Of a stretch of 64,000 bases of DNA, positions 45,042 through 55,103 are shown one piece after another. This stretch comes from Maribellus sp. YY47 (GTDB taxonomy: Bacteria; Bacteroidota; Bacteroidia; Bacteroidales; Prolixibacteraceae), in assembly GCF_023111095.1 (NCBI RefSeq), contig NZ_JALGYW010000016.1, positions 62,001-126,000 on the forward strand. The letters are read 5' to 3'. The notes beneath the pieces were generated by a model. It had not been told where the DNA came from. It made no database searches and was given only the letters and a program-made list of their open reading frames with translations. The position numbers were made by a program, and so were the translations under genes. Each line of letters starts with the position of its first letter. Positions within the stretch are counted from its first letter, which is position 1.

Positions 45042-47474
45042 ATGGCATTTAGACAAAAAAAGTCTTCAAAATCAAAAACTAAAACCAAATCTACCGGTAA
45101 AAAGAAATTTTGGTTCAGGAACGAAAAATTTCAGTTTATACTCGGAATATTTCTGTTGGCTTTTTCAGCCTTCCTGTTAATTTCATTTGTTTCGTTTCTG
45201 TTTTACGGCGCCGCTGATCAAAGTATTATGGATGCTCCGTGGAAAGAGTTTTTATTCGACTCTTCCAAGAATGTAAAAAACAGCGGGATGAAGATTGGTG
45301 CACTTCTTTCGGAGAAAATCATCAATGGGGGATTTGGCTTGGCTTCGTTCCTTTTTATCTATATGACCGCGCTAACCGGGCTAAAAATTCTTGGACGAAA
45401 CATTACACGCTATCGTCGCAATATGTTCGATAGTTTGCTCATTATTATATGGCTTTCGCTAACTCTCGGATTTATTTTCAACAAGACAAGCGCCGATACT
45501 TTTATATACCCGGGAGGGCATTACGGTTTTATTCTGAGCAACTGGGTCCGTTCGCTGGTCGGTATCATCGGAATGGCTCTTATTTTGCTGATCGCCGGGC
45601 TGGTTTATGTGGTGGTGCGCTTCGATAAGGCCTACGAATATCTTAAAAACCTGTTGAAGCAAAACCCAAAAGAAACGCCTTCGGTTGATTCGGAAGAAGA
45701 GGAAGATGATCTGGAACCTTTCGAGGAAGAAAAGGAGGATGAAATTGCAGGGCACGAAGATATTTCAACGGTTATCGGAGAAGACGATGTGGTTCGGGCG
45801 ATTTTTGAACCGGATGGTGACGATGATTTTGAAATAGAACAGGAAACCGCTGAAGAGGTTGAAGATGAAACAATCGAAGCTATTGAAGAAGAAAAAGAGG
45901 AAAATTTAAGTCTGCAAATTGAACCAAAGATAGAGGAAGAAGAAGCCGACGAAATTGAGCCGGAAGACATGGAGGATTATGACCCGACACTTGATTTGGC
46001 CAGTTACAAGTTTCCCACCCTCGATTTGTTGGAAGACCACAAATTTGATAATGCTGAAGTGAAGCAGGAAGAATTGGTGGCCAACAAAAACAAGATTGTT
46101 GAAACCCTTCGTCATTACAAGATTGAAATTACCAAGATACGTGCAACCATTGGCCCAACCATTACGCTTTACGAAATTGTTCCGGCGCCGGGAGTACGGA
46201 TTTCCAAAATTAAAAATCTGGAAGACGATATCGCACTGAGTTTGTCGGCGCTTGGTATTCGTATTATCGCTCCGATACCGGGACGGGGAACAATTGGTAT
46301 TGAAGTGCCAAATCAGTATCCCGAAGCAGTTTCAATGCACTCCATTATCCGTTCAAGGAAATTTCAGGAAAGCACAGCGGAATTGCCCATTGCGTTGGGG
46401 AAAACCATTTCGAACGAAACCTATATGTTCGACCTGGTAAAAATGCCGCACATTTTGGTTGCAGGTGCTACCGGACAGGGTAAATCGGTGGGGGTAAACG
46501 TGATCATTACCTCGCTGTTGTATAAAAAACATCCGGCACAGCTCAAGTTTGTTTTTATCGATCCGAAAAAAGTAGAGTTAAATATCTACTCGGTTATCGA
46601 GAAACACTACCTGGCTAAACTCCCGGATGCTGAAGAACCCGTGATTACTGATATTCAGAAAGTAAAAAATACGCTGAATTCGGTGAATATTGAAATGGAT
46701 ACCCGATATGATTTGCTGAAAGCAGCGCATGCCCGAAACATAAAGGAATACAACAAGAAATTTATCAGCCGGCGACTGAATCCGGAAAAAGGACATAAAT
46801 TCATGCCTTACATTGTGGTAATCATCGACGAGTTTGCCGACCTGATCATGACTGCGGGTAAGGAGATTGAATTGCCGATCGCTCGTATCGCCCAGTTGGC
46901 GCGCGCGGTGGGTATTCACATGATTATTGCCACTCAGCGCCCGTCTACCAACATTATTACCGGTGTGATCAAAGCTAACTTCCCGGCGAGGATCGCTTTT
47001 AAAGTGGCTTCAATGATCGACTCCCGAACAATTCTGGATACTCCCGGAGCCAATCAGCTGATTGGAAAAGGAGATATGCTGATTGCTTCGGGCAGCGAGA
47101 TCACGCGCGTTCAGTGTGCTTTTGTTGATACACCTGAAGTAGAAAAAATATGTGCATTTATCGGTGATCAGCGTGGTTATCCTACGGCATTCCTGTTGCC
47201 GGAGTATGTTGGAGACGATGACCCAGGACCGGGAGCAGTGGACCTTGGTAACCGCGACGACTTGTTTGACGATGCCGCCCGTGTGGTGGTGATGAACCAG
47301 ATGGGATCAACTTCTATGATTCAACGCCGCTTCTCGATTGGATATAACCGTGCCGGGCGTTTGATGGATCAGCTGGAAGCTGCCGGTGTTGTGGGGCCAA
47401 GCGAAGGAAGTAAAGCCCGTCAGGTGCTGATTTCAGACGAATACAGTTTGGAACAATTATTGAATAACTTATAG
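45042..47474 (+). CDS. ftsK: FtsK/SpoIIIE DNA translocase
   Basis: Hexameric ATP-driven DNA pump at the division septum that clears the chromosome and activates dimer resolution. The 810-residue protein has a Lys-rich start, four membrane helices (~26-190), and a very acidic Glu/Asp linker (~205-320). The motor follows with Walker A GATGQGKS (~474-481) and Walker B VVIIDEFADLIM (~590). The C-terminal winged-helix gamma domain (~745-810, MIQRRFSIGYNRAGRLMDQLE) reads KOPS-type DNA signals. The length is normal for Bacteroidota. The LolA-like gene follows after 19 bases, so they are probably co-transcribed. Confidence 0.95.
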   Translation: MAFRQKKSSKSKTKTKSTGKKKFWFRNEKFQFILGIFLLAFSAFLLISFVSFLFYGAADQSIMDAPWKEFLFDSSKNVKNSGMKIGALLSEKIINGGFGLASFLFIYMTALTGLKILGRNITRYRRNMFDSLLIIIWLSLTLGFIFNKTSADTFIYPGGHYGFILSNWVRSLVGIIGMALILLIAGLVYVVVRFDKAYEYLKNLLKQNPKETPSVDSEEEEDDLEPFEEEKEDEIAGHEDISTVIGEDDVVRAIFEPDGDDDFEIEQETAEEVEDETIEAIEEEKEENLSLQIEPKIEEEEADEIEPEDMEDYDPTLDLASYKFPTLDLLEDHKFDNAEVKQEELVANKNKIVETLRHYKIEITKIRATIGPTITLYEIVPAPGVRISKIKNLEDDIALSLSALGIRIIAPIPGRGTIGIEVPNQYPEAVSMHSIIRSRKFQESTAELPIALGKTISNETYMFDLVKMPHILVAGATGQGKSVGVNVIITSLLYKKHPAQLKFVFIDPKKVELNIYSVIEKHYLAKLPDAEEPVITDIQKVKNTLNSVNIEMDTRYDLLKAAHARNIKEYNKKFISRRLNPEKGHKFMPYIVVIIDEFADLIMTAGKEIELPIARIAQLARAVGIHMIIATQRPSTNIITGVIKANFPARIAFKVASMIDSRTILDTPGANQLIGKGDMLIASGSEITRVQCAFVDTPEVEKICAFIGDQRGYPTAFLLPEYVGDDDPGPGAVDLGNRDDLFDDAARVVVMNQMGSTSMIQRRFSIGYNRAGRLMDQLEAAGVVGPSEGSKARQVLISDEYSLEQLLNNL

Positions 47475-47493
47475 ACAAAATTATATACAAGAG

Positions 47494-48150
47494 ATGAAGA
47501 AAAGATTGGGGATGGCATTTGCCATCGTTTTTGCAACTGCGGTTTCAGTATGTGCCCAAACCGACATAAAAGCAAAAGAAATACTTGACCAGGTAAGCGC
47601 CAAAACCAAGACCTTTACCAGCATGTCGGCCGAATTCGTTTTTTCGATGGTGAATAAGGAAATGGACATCAACGAACAGAATAACGGCACAATTAAAGTA
47701 AAGGGTCAGAAATACAAGGTGAGTTTGCCGGGTGCCGGGCTGGAAATTTATTCTAATGGTGAAACCATCTGGAATTATATGAAAGAGGGCAATCAGGTAA
47801 CCATTACAAATGTAGAAGATGCCGGAAGCGAACTGATGGATCCGTCTTCTATTTTCAGCATTTACGAACGAGGCTTTCGCTCTAAATTTATTGCAGAAAA
47901 GAAAGAGGGGAGTAAAACACTTTACCAGATTGAACTTTATCCGGATTCGGAAGAGTTTCAGGTAGATAAAATTGATGTTAACATCGATAAAGCTACCATG
48001 TTCCTTGACTCTGCTACTTTATATGGTACCGATGAAAATTTGTACGGAATTGTGGTAAATAAGATGGAAACCAACAAGAGCTATGCAGACTCGGACTTTG
48101 TTTTCGACAAGAGCAAACACGTAGATGTGGAAGTAATTGACCTTAGATAG
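47494..48150 (+). CDS. LolA-like outer-membrane lipoprotein carrier protein
   Basis: Periplasmic chaperone that would ferry lipoproteins to the outer membrane. The 218-residue protein has a signal peptide (cleavage near VCAQ, about residue 22). The LolA/LolB-like half-barrel region follows (ILDQVSAKTKTFTSMSAEF, then GQKYKVSLPGAGLEIYSNGETIWNYM split over two strands). It lacks the clear Arg signature of enterobacterial LolA, as Bacteroidota members do. It lies 19 bases behind ftsK and ends at a strong terminator. The position beside ftsK is common in this phylum. Confidence 0.85.
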   Translation: MKKRLGMAFAIVFATAVSVCAQTDIKAKEILDQVSAKTKTFTSMSAEFVFSMVNKEMDINEQNNGTIKVKGQKYKVSLPGAGLEIYSNGETIWNYMKEGNQVTITNVEDAGSELMDPSSIFSIYERGFRSKFIAEKKEGSKTLYQIELYPDSEEFQVDKIDVNIDKATMFLDSATLYGTDENLYGIVVNKMETNKSYADSDFVFDKSKHVDVEVIDLR

Positions 48151-48176
48151 AAGCTGTGATTTCACAGCTTTTTTTT
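48151..48176 (+). terminator. intrinsic terminator after the LolA-like gene
   Basis: Stem AAGCTGTG/CACAGCTT with an ATTT loop, followed by six more T. Confidence 0.85.
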
Positions 48177-48183
48177 GTTTTTA

Positions 48184-48366
48184 TCAGATGCATCCGCAAA
48201 CAAAACCATCGGCCAGGCTGTCGAGCACCGCTTTTTCTTCTTGCTGTTCGGCTTCGGTTCCAATGCATTTCTGACAAACGGGCAGATTTACTACCGGGTT
48301 GATGGTAGAAGTTTCAGAAGTAACCGCTTTCTGGCAAACAAAACAAGTTCTGTTTAATGGTTTCAT
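48184..48366 (-). CDS. small cysteine-rich protein, 60 residues
   Basis: A short convergent frame with three cysteine pairs: CFVC near the N-terminus, CQKC in the middle and CGC at the end. The first two CxxC pairs could hold one zinc ion, like a treble-clef or rubredoxin-type knuckle. The ATG at 48366 starts MKPLNRTCFVC; an in-frame ATG at 48387 would add seven residues. The spaced CxxC pattern makes chance unlikely, but the frame is short and I do not recognise the family by name. It ends seven bases from the LolA-like terminator, which may serve both strands. Confidence 0.55.
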   Translation of the reverse strand: MKPLNRTCFVCQKAVTSETSTINPVVNLPVCQKCIGTEAEQQEEKAVLDSLADGFVCGCI

Positions 48367-48536
48367 CGTATCAATTTGTGACAACAAAAATAGAAAACGC
48401 TACGAAACTTTACCCGTTATGGCAGATAATTTGAATTATATCGGTAATCTTGTCGGGGAAATGGCAGTAAATGCTTGTGGCATGATTATTAATAGGATTA
48501 AGTTTAACAATAGTTTTTTTAGCCTGTACATTTATT

Positions 48537-48544
48537 TAAATTTG
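48537..48544 (+). promoter_or_regulatory. -7 promoter box of secA
   Basis: TAAATTTG, full match to TAnnTTTG, 35 bases before the ATG of secA. Confidence 0.65.
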
Positions 48545-48579
48545 CGGAGCTTTATTTTTAAAGATCAATAAGAAAGAAC

Positions 48580-51500
48580 ATGGCATTTGTAACTAAAATT
48601 CTGGGGAAAATACTCGGAAATAAATCAGAACGAGATATAAAAGAGATCACTCCGATCATCAATCAAATCAAGGAAGAATTTGAGCGGATTTCAAAGCTTA
48701 GCCACGACGGGTTAAGGGAAGAGTCGGCAAAACTGAAAAGAATTATTGCCGAGCGAGTGAAGCCTGAAGAAGATGAAATTGCAGCTTTGAAGATTGAGGT
48801 TGAGGAAGTGGATATTCAGGACAGCGAGAAAATTTACGAACGTATTGACAAGCTGGAAGAAAAAATAGATGAGAAACTCGAAGAAGTTTTAAATGAAATT
48901 CTTCCGACAGCTTTTGCCGTTGTCAAAGATACCGCACGTCGTTTCGCTGAGAATACACAACTCGAAGTTACTGCCAATGATTTTGACAAGGATCTCGCGA
49001 CGAAACGGGAAAGCATCAAAATAAAAGGAGAGAAAGCAATCTGGGACAATACCTGGCTGGCCGGTGGAAATCCAACGACCTGGAACATGATTCACTATGA
49101 TGTCCAGTTAATTGGTGGGGTAGTGCTGCATCAGGGGAATATTGCAGAGATGGCAACCGGTGAAGGTAAAACACTGGTGGCTACTTTACCTGTATTTTTG
49201 AATGCGCTAACCGGAAAAGGTGTTCACGTGGTTACGGTGAACGATTACCTGTCGAAACGTGACGCCGAGTGGATGGGCCCGATTTATGAGTTTCATGGTT
49301 TGTCGGTAGATTGTATTGATAAGCACCAGCCCAACTCCGAATCGAGAAGAAAAGCTTACAACGCTGATATTACCTTTGGAACCAATAACGAATTTGGGTT
49401 CGATTACCTGCGCGATAACATGGCCATTAATCCGGAAGATTTGGTTCAGCGCAAGCACCAGTACGCGATTGTCGACGAGGTCGACTCGGTATTGGTAGAT
49501 GATGCCCGTACTCCGTTGATCATTTCAGGTCCGGTGCCAAAAGGCGAAAACCAACAGTTTGAAGAGCTGAAGGGATATGTTGAAAAGCTTTATAAAGCTC
49601 AACGTGACCTGGTAAATAAGATCTTCATCGATGCAAAAAGATTGCTGACTAAACCGGATGCAACCAACGACGAGAAGAAAGAAGGCGGATTGTTGCTGCT
49701 CCGTGCACATAAAGGGCTGCCCAAAAATAAATCGCTGATCAAATTCCTGAGTGAAGAAGGAATGAAAGGTGTTCTTCAGAAAACGGAGAACTTCTATATG
49801 CAGGAGAACAGCAAGAACATGCACATTGTAACCGATCCGTTGTATTTCATTATTGATGAAAAACAGAATTCGGTGGAATTGACTGACATTGGTATCGATC
49901 TGATTTCGCAGGGGATGGAAGATGCCGAGTTCTTTATCTTGCCCGACATGGGAAGCCGAATGGCGGAACTCGACAGTAAGGGACTTTCACCTGACGCTTT
50001 GCAAGAAGAAAAAGACAAGCTGTTGCAGGATTATGCAATAAAATCGGAACGTGTTCACACCATCAACCAGTTGTTCAAGGCATACACCATGTTTGAACGC
50101 GATGTGGAATACGTGGTGATCGATAATAAAGTAAAAATCGTTGACGAGCAAACCGGTCGTATTATGGAAGGCCGTCGTTATTCTGACGGGTTGCACCAGG
50201 CAATTGAAGCCAAAGAACGGGTGAAAGTGGAAGCTGCAACCCAGACCTTCGCTACGATTACTCTTCAGAATTATTTCAGAATGTACCATAAGCTGGCCGG
50301 TATGACAGGTACTGCCGAAACCGAAGCAGGTGAATTCTGGGATATCTACAAATTGGAGGTAGTGGTAATTCCTACCAACCGTCCGATCGTTCGGAAAGAT
50401 TACCAGGATCTGGTTTACAAAACAAAACGGGAAAAATACAATGCGGTAACCGACGAAATCGTAAAACTGCACAATGCAGGAAGACCTGTGCTGGTGGGTA
50501 CAACTTCGGTTGAGATTTCGGAATTGCTTAGCCGTATGTTAAAAATAAAAGGTATTCAGCACAATGTTTTGAACGCGAAATTGCATGCGCGTGAAGCAGA
50601 TATTGTAGCGGAAGCCGGTAAAAAAGGAACTGTGACCATTGCAACCAACATGGCTGGTCGTGGTACCGACATTAAGCTGACAGATGAAGTAAAAGCTGCC
50701 GGAGGTTTGGCCATCATTGGTACTGAGCGTCACGATTCACGTCGTGTCGACCGCCAGTTACGTGGTCGTGCCGGTCGTCAGGGAGACCCGGGATCATCCC
50801 AGTTTTATGTTTCGCTGGAAGACGATTTGATGCGTTTGTTTGGATCTGACCGAATTTCAGGCGTTATGGACCGTCTTGGTTTGGAAGAAGGCGAAGTGAT
50901 TCAGCATTCAATGATCTCCAAATCAATCGAGCGTGCCCAGAAGAAAGTGGAAGAAAACAACTTTGGTATTCGTAAACGACTGCTCGAATACGACGATGTA
51001 ATGAACTCGCAACGTGAAGTGGTTTACAAGAAACGCAGGCACGCGTTGTTCGGCGAACGTCTGGAAGTGGATGTGTTGAACATGATGTACGATTCGGTAG
51101 AAGAAATTGTCGCTCAGTATCATGGTTCCGATCTTTTCGATGATTATAATATGGAACTCATGCGGTTACTGTCGATGGAATCGCCGGTGAACCAGGAAGA
51201 GTTTAAAAAACTCAGTGCCGCCGAAGTGACGGATCGCATTTACGAAAAGATGATCACCAGCTACAACCGAAAAGTAGAGGGAATCTCCAAGCAGGCATAT
51301 CCGGTAATTAAAAATGTATACGAAACCAAAAAAGAGGTTTACAAGAATATTGTCGTTCCGATTACCGATGGAAAACGTATTTTCCAGATTATCTGTAACC
51401 TTGAAAAAGCGTACAATAATAAAGGTAAGGAGCTGGTAAAATCGTATCAGAAACAGATTGTGCTGAATACCATCGACGAAGGCTGGAAAGAGCAGCTGAG

Positions 51501-51900
51501 AGAAATGGACGACCTGAAACAATCGGTTCAGAATGCCACCTACGAACAAAAAGATCCCCTGTTGATCTATAAATTTGAATCGTTTAACCTTTTCAAAGAA
51601 TTGATCACTAAGGTAAACAAGCAGGTGGTTTCAACACTGATGAAAGGACAAATTCCAATTCAGAGTCCGGATCAGGTGAGAGAAGCAGAAGTCAGAAAAC
51701 GTACGGATATGAGCCGCTACAGAACTCAAAAATCTGAACTTCCCGGAGCAGAGAATCCAATGGAAAGAGCCAATACTCAAACACAGGAAAGGTCGAAACC
51801 TCAGCCTGTATCTGTTGAAAAACGCGTGGGACGAAACGATCCTTGCCCTTGTGGTAGCGGAAAGAAATACAAACAATGCCACGGTAAGGGGCTGGAATAA
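48580..51900 (+). CDS. secA: protein translocase ATPase SecA
   Basis: Motor of the Sec pathway, driving unfolded preproteins through SecYEG. The 1106-residue protein is longer than the ~900 of E. coli, as usual in Bacteroidota, because of an insert around residues ~30-120 (Glu/Lys-rich coiled coil) and another in NBD1. Walker A is GEGKT (~191-195), DEAD-box region [15 protein letters not shown] (~299-313), and motif VI region [12 protein letters not shown]. The C-terminus has the zinc site [14 protein letters not shown] (~1088-1101) that binds SecB or ribosomes. It is followed after 20 bases by lgt. Confidence 0.97.
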   Translation: MAFVTKILGKILGNKSERDIKEITPIINQIKEEFERISKLSHDGLREESAKLKRIIAERVKPEEDEIAALKIEVEEVDIQDSEKIYERIDKLEEKIDEKLEEVLNEILPTAFAVVKDTARRFAENTQLEVTANDFDKDLATKRESIKIKGEKAIWDNTWLAGGNPTTWNMIHYDVQLIGGVVLHQGNIAEMATGEGKTLVATLPVFLNALTGKGVHVVTVNDYLSKRDAEWMGPIYEFHGLSVDCIDKHQPNSESRRKAYNADITFGTNNEFGFDYLRDNMAINPEDLVQRKHQYAIVDEVDSVLVDDARTPLIISGPVPKGENQQFEELKGYVEKLYKAQRDLVNKIFIDAKRLLTKPDATNDEKKEGGLLLLRAHKGLPKNKSLIKFLSEEGMKGVLQKTENFYMQENSKNMHIVTDPLYFIIDEKQNSVELTDIGIDLISQGMEDAEFFILPDMGSRMAELDSKGLSPDALQEEKDKLLQDYAIKSERVHTINQLFKAYTMFERDVEYVVIDNKVKIVDEQTGRIMEGRRYSDGLHQAIEAKERVKVEAATQTFATITLQNYFRMYHKLAGMTGTAETEAGEFWDIYKLEVVVIPTNRPIVRKDYQDLVYKTKREKYNAVTDEIVKLHNAGRPVLVGTTSVEISELLSRMLKIKGIQHNVLNAKLHAREADIVAEAGKKGTVTIATNMAGRGTDIKLTDEVKAAGGLAIIGTERHDSRRVDRQLRGRAGRQGDPGSSQFYVSLEDDLMRLFGSDRISGVMDRLGLEEGEVIQHSMISKSIERAQKKVEENNFGIRKRLLEYDDVMNSQREVVYKKRRHALFGERLEVDVLNMMYDSVEEIVAQYHGSDLFDDYNMELMRLLSMESPVNQEEFKKLSAAEVTDRIYEKMITSYNRKVEGISKQAYPVIKNVYETKKEVYKNIVVPITDGKRIFQIICNLEKAYNNKGKELVKSYQKQIVLNTIDEGWKEQLREMDDLKQSVQNATYEQKDPLLIYKFESFNLFKELITKVNKQVVSTLMKGQIPIQSPDQVREAEVRKRTDMSRYRTQKSELPGAENPMERANTQTQERSKPQPVSVEKRVGRNDPCPCGSGKKYKQCHGKGLE

Positions 51901-51920
51901 AACGATGAACTGATTGTGAA

Positions 51921-52736
51921 ATGATGTACATTTTGAATTTTATACATTGGAATGTTAATCCCGAAATATTCCATTTGGGATCTTTGTCGGTGCGGTGGTA
52001 CGGACTGTTGTTCGCCGGAGGTTTTCTGCTTGGATATTCCATCGGTGAGCGAATGCTGAAATCGGAAAATGTCAATCAGAAATGGATTGACAGCCTGTTT
52101 TTCTATATTATAATTGCCACCGTTGTGGGCGCCCGTTTAGGCCATGTATTCTTTTACGGATGGGAATATTATTCGCAACATCCGGGCGAGATTTTTAAAG
52201 TCTGGCACGGAGGATTGGCCAGTCACGGAGGCGCCATCGGGATACTGATCGCTTTGTACATTCATTCACACAAAGTTACCAAACGTACCATGCTTTGGAC
52301 ACTGGACCGGATAGTGGTTCCCACTGCATTGGTGGCAGCATTTATTCGTACCGGAAACCTGATGAACTCAGAGATATACGGAATTCAGACTTCTTTGCCC
52401 TGGGGATTTATTTTTGAACGCAACGGCGAGGAATTCGCCAAACATCCGACGCAGATATACGAAGCGCTGGCTTATCTCGTATCGTTTGGAATATTGATGC
52501 TTTTGTACAAGAAAACCAGTGCGAAAAACAGGCCCGGCTTGTTGCTCGGAGCATTCTTTATTTTAATATTCTCGGCAAGGTTCTTCATCGAATTTATAAA
52601 AGAAGATCAGGAAGCCTTTGAAGCAGGTATGATGCTAAACATGGGGCAGTGGCTCAGTGTTCCGTTTGTTTTGACCGGAATTGCCCTGGTTATCAGGGCT
52701 CTGAAAAAACCGGAGGTCGTGTTTAACAATCGGTGA
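51921..52736 (+). CDS. lgt: prolipoprotein diacylglyceryl transferase
   Basis: Adds diacylglycerol to the lipobox cysteine of exported prolipoproteins, the first step of lipoprotein maturation. The 271-residue membrane protein has about seven helices. It carries WYGLLFAGGFLLGY, the HGGLASHGG motif with the essential His, and the Lgt signature RTGNLMNSEIYG with the catalytic Arg/Asn/Glu. It is translated 20 bases after secA, which joins two export steps in one transcript. A second ATG three bases on is an equivalent start. Several lipoproteins in this window would be its substrates. Confidence 0.95.
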   Translation: MMYILNFIHWNVNPEIFHLGSLSVRWYGLLFAGGFLLGYSIGERMLKSENVNQKWIDSLFFYIIIATVVGARLGHVFFYGWEYYSQHPGEIFKVWHGGLASHGGAIGILIALYIHSHKVTKRTMLWTLDRIVVPTALVAAFIRTGNLMNSEIYGIQTSLPWGFIFERNGEEFAKHPTQIYEALAYLVSFGILMLLYKKTSAKNRPGLLLGAFFILIFSARFFIEFIKEDQEAFEAGMMLNMGQWLSVPFVLTGIALVIRALKKPEVVFNNR

Positions 52737-52830
52737 TAATTATTTGTTAATATTGAATAAAATACTGTAAGGTGTTTTGTTGCAACTGATAAAAAGACTT
52801 AATTTGCACAACATTCAGAAAAATCAGAAT

Positions 52831-53412
52831 ATGTTAGAGATAGGAAAATATAAAATGGTTACGTTGACATACGATCTGCGTATTGACGACGAAAACGGTG
52901 AATTGGTTGAAAGCGCCACTGTAGAAAATCCTTTGCAGTTTCTATACGGAGCTGGTGTTATGTTACCAAAATTCGAAACCGGATTGGCCGGTTTGAAACA
53001 GGATGATCCGTTTAATATTAAACTGGGAAGCACTGACGCTTACGGTGAGGTTAACAACGATGCAATTGTTGAACTCCCCAGAAGTGTATTTTTAGTAAAT
53101 GGAGAGTTCGATGCTGAATTGATTCAGGAAGGTAATACCGTTCCGATGATGAGCAGCAACGGACAGCGCCTGAATGGTTTGGTGCTGGAAGTAACCGACG
53201 AAACCGTTCAAATGGATTTTAACCATCCGCTTGCCGGAGAAGATCTTTTCTTCACAGGTAAAGTAGTTGAGGTACGCGAAGCTTCTGACGAGGAAGTTGC
53301 ACAGATCCTTTCAGGAGGCGGAAGCTGTGGCTGCGGAAGCAACGGTGGAGGCGGTTGCGGCTCGGGTAGTTGTGGAACTGAAAGCAGCGGCGGATGTGGT
53401 TGCGGATGCTAA
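52831..53412 (+). CDS. slyD: SlyD-like FKBP peptidyl-prolyl isomerase with Cys/Gly tail
   Basis: Cytoplasmic prolyl isomerase and chaperone. The 193-residue protein has the FKBP domain interrupted by the insert-in-flap chaperone domain (LPRSVFLVNGEF to VTDETVQMDFNHPLAG), the SlyD arrangement. The last ~32 residues consist mainly of Gly and nine Cys, with some Ser and no His. E. coli SlyD has a His/Cys/Asp tail that binds Ni2+; this all-cysteine version probably binds a soft metal, which is inference. ATG at 52831 starts the normal SlyD sequence; an earlier TTG frame is rejected. A near-consensus -7 box, TTAATTTG, lies at 52799-52806. Confidence 0.9.
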   Translation: MLEIGKYKMVTLTYDLRIDDENGELVESATVENPLQFLYGAGVMLPKFETGLAGLKQDDPFNIKLGSTDAYGEVNNDAIVELPRSVFLVNGEFDAELIQEGNTVPMMSSNGQRLNGLVLEVTDETVQMDFNHPLAGEDLFFTGKVVEVREASDEEVAQILSGGGSCGCGSNGGGGCGSGSCGTESSGGCGCGC

Positions 53413-53445
53413 TATAGTTTTCAGAATTATTACAATTTAATATCT

Positions 53446-53487
53446 TTAACCCTGTTTTCTTAACACGAATAAGAGAACAGGGTTTTT
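53446..53487 (+). terminator. intrinsic terminator between slyD and aroC
   Basis: Long stem AACCCTGTTTTCTTA with TAAGAGAACAGGGTT and an ACACGAA loop, followed by TTTT. It lies only about 12 bases before the aroC ATG. Confidence 0.8.
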
Positions 53488-53498
53488 TGCATAACAGT

Positions 53499-54569
53499 AT
53501 GAACACATTTGGACATTTATTTCGTTTAACATCGTTTGGCGAATCTCACGGCAGGGGAATCGGAGGTATAATTGACGGTTGTCCTGCAGGATTAGAAATC
53601 GACATTGAGTCAATTCAAAAAGATTTAGCAAGGAGAAAACCGGGTCAGTCGAAGATCACGACACAGCGTAAAGAACCCGATCAGGTAGAATTTCTCTCCG
53701 GAATTTTTGAAGGGAAAACTCAGGGAACACCCATCGCATTTGCGGTTTGGAACAAAGACCAGCACTCCAACGATTACAACGATCTGAAAGATGTCTATCG
53801 CCCGTCTCATGCTGATTATACTTACATTCAGAAATACGGAACCCGTGATCACCGGGGAGGTGGCCGGTCTTCGGCCCGTGAAACTATTGCACGCGTGGTC
53901 GCCGGAGCTATTGCCAAACAGATTCTGGCAAAGTCTGGTGTACATATTCAAGCTTTTGTTTCACAGGTTGGCGAAGTTCAACTAAATAAATCGTATCTTG
54001 AACTTGATCTCACAAAAACGGAAGACAATATTGTACGTTGTCCCGATCCTGAAGTTGCTGAACAAATGATCGCTCGTATTGTTAAAGCAGGGCACGATCA
54101 TGATACTGTGGGAGGAGTGATTACAGCTGTTGCCAAAGGAGTTCCGGCAGGTTGGGGCGAGCCGGTTTTTAATAAGCTGCACGCCGATTTAGGCTTTGCA
54201 ATGCTGGGAATTAATGCCGTAAAAGGTTTTGAATACGGGTCGGGATTTGAAGGAACAAAATTAAGCGGATCGGAGCACAATGATATTTTTATAAAAACGG
54301 AAAGTGGGATCCGTACTAAAACCAATAATTCAGGGGGAATTCAGGGAGGTATTTCCAATGGAGAAGATATTTATTTTAAAGTTGCATTTAAACCCATTGC
54401 AACCTTGTTAAAAGAACAACAGACGGTTGATAAATCGAATGAGGAGACAACCATCAACCCGAAAGGAAGGCACGATCCCTGTGTGTTGCCTCGTGCGGTG
54501 CCAATTGTGGAAGCAATGGCAGCGCTGGTTTTAGTAGACCACTATTTGCTGAATAAAATAAATAAATAA
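53499..54569 (+). CDS. aroC: chorismate synthase
   Basis: Last step of the shikimate pathway: EPSP to chorismate, needing reduced FMN. The 356-residue protein has all three family signatures: [18 protein letters not shown] near the N-terminus, then [16 protein letters not shown], and [17 protein letters not shown] near the C-terminus. It is a monofunctional enzyme without a flavin-reductase domain. The ATG at 53499 gives the normal start [18 protein letters not shown]. The DUF134 gene follows after two bases, so they are co-transcribed. Confidence 0.96.
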   Translation: MNTFGHLFRLTSFGESHGRGIGGIIDGCPAGLEIDIESIQKDLARRKPGQSKITTQRKEPDQVEFLSGIFEGKTQGTPIAFAVWNKDQHSNDYNDLKDVYRPSHADYTYIQKYGTRDHRGGGRSSARETIARVVAGAIAKQILAKSGVHIQAFVSQVGEVQLNKSYLELDLTKTEDNIVRCPDPEVAEQMIARIVKAGHDHDTVGGVITAVAKGVPAGWGEPVFNKLHADLGFAMLGINAVKGFEYGSGFEGTKLSGSEHNDIFIKTESGIRTKTNNSGGIQGGISNGEDIYFKVAFKPIATLLKEQQTVDKSNEETTINPKGRHDPCVLPRAVPIVEAMAALVLVDHYLLNKINK

Positions 54570-54571
54570 TT

Positions 54572-54985
54572 ATGCCCAGAAGAAAGAGAAACAGGAGAAT
54601 TCAGGTTCCACCAGTGATTAAGGGAATGTCGGTTTACGGTGTTCGAGGACGGAAATCAAATGAGGTTATACTTCATCTCGAAGAATACGAGGCGATTCGT
54701 TTGCTCGACTATCAGAATCTGACTCAGGAAGAAGCGGCGGTGTACATGGATGTTTCGCGTCCTACTTTAACGCGTATTTATGAAGAAGCGCGCCATAAAG
54801 TTGCAACTGCTTTTGTGGAAGGAAGAGATTTGATTTTCAGGGGGGGAGATGTTTATTTCGATAAGAATTGGTACAAGTGCAACGCTTGCAAGGCTAGCTT
54901 TAGCGATTATTCTGAAGAAGTGAAAAATTGCCCCGTATGCAATTCAGAAGATATTGTTTCACTCAACGACTATTTCGCAGAATAA
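54572..54985 (+). CDS. DUF134/UPF0251 DNA-binding protein with zinc ribbon
   Basis: The 137-residue protein starts MPRRKRNRRI, the typical basic DUF134 opening. A helix-turn-helix (~45-75, LTQEEAAVYMDVSRPTLTRI) resembles sigma-70 region 4 type DNA binding. Residues ~107-128 form a zinc ribbon: CNAC, then CPVC. DUF134 proteins are probable transcription regulators, often near redox or metal genes. Here it lies two bases after aroC, so the translational link is unusual and may reflect only chromosome order. Targets are unknown. Confidence 0.88.
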   Translation: MPRRKRNRRIQVPPVIKGMSVYGVRGRKSNEVILHLEEYEAIRLLDYQNLTQEEAAVYMDVSRPTLTRIYEEARHKVATAFVEGRDLIFRGGDVYFDKNWYKCNACKASFSDYSEEVKNCPVCNSEDIVSLNDYFAE

Positions 54986-54988
54986 CAT

Positions 54989-55080
54989 AAAAAAACCTCC
55001 GGCTCAATAGCCGGAGGTACCCAATTAAGTTGTGATAAAACCAGAGCCCTAGTACACTAGGATCGGGTGCAATTTACAAC
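54989..55080 (-). ncRNA. candidate small RNA with strong minus-strand terminator
   Basis: On the minus strand, perfect nine-base stem CCTCCGGCT/AGCCGGAGG with ATTG loop (55017-54996) is followed by seven T, a textbook terminator. No minus-strand gene lies upstream for over 1.4 kb, so it must end some other transcript. Just upstream lies hairpin CCTAG-TGTA-CTAGG (55048-55061). A promoter-like TTGACA then TATTCG lies near 55080-55100. This fits an ~85-base RNA starting near 55075. I recall similar sequence blocks in other Bacteroidota intergenic regions, but cannot name an Rfam family. Confidence 0.5.
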
Positions 55081-55103
55081 GAATAACTTTTCGTGTCAAT
55101 ACC

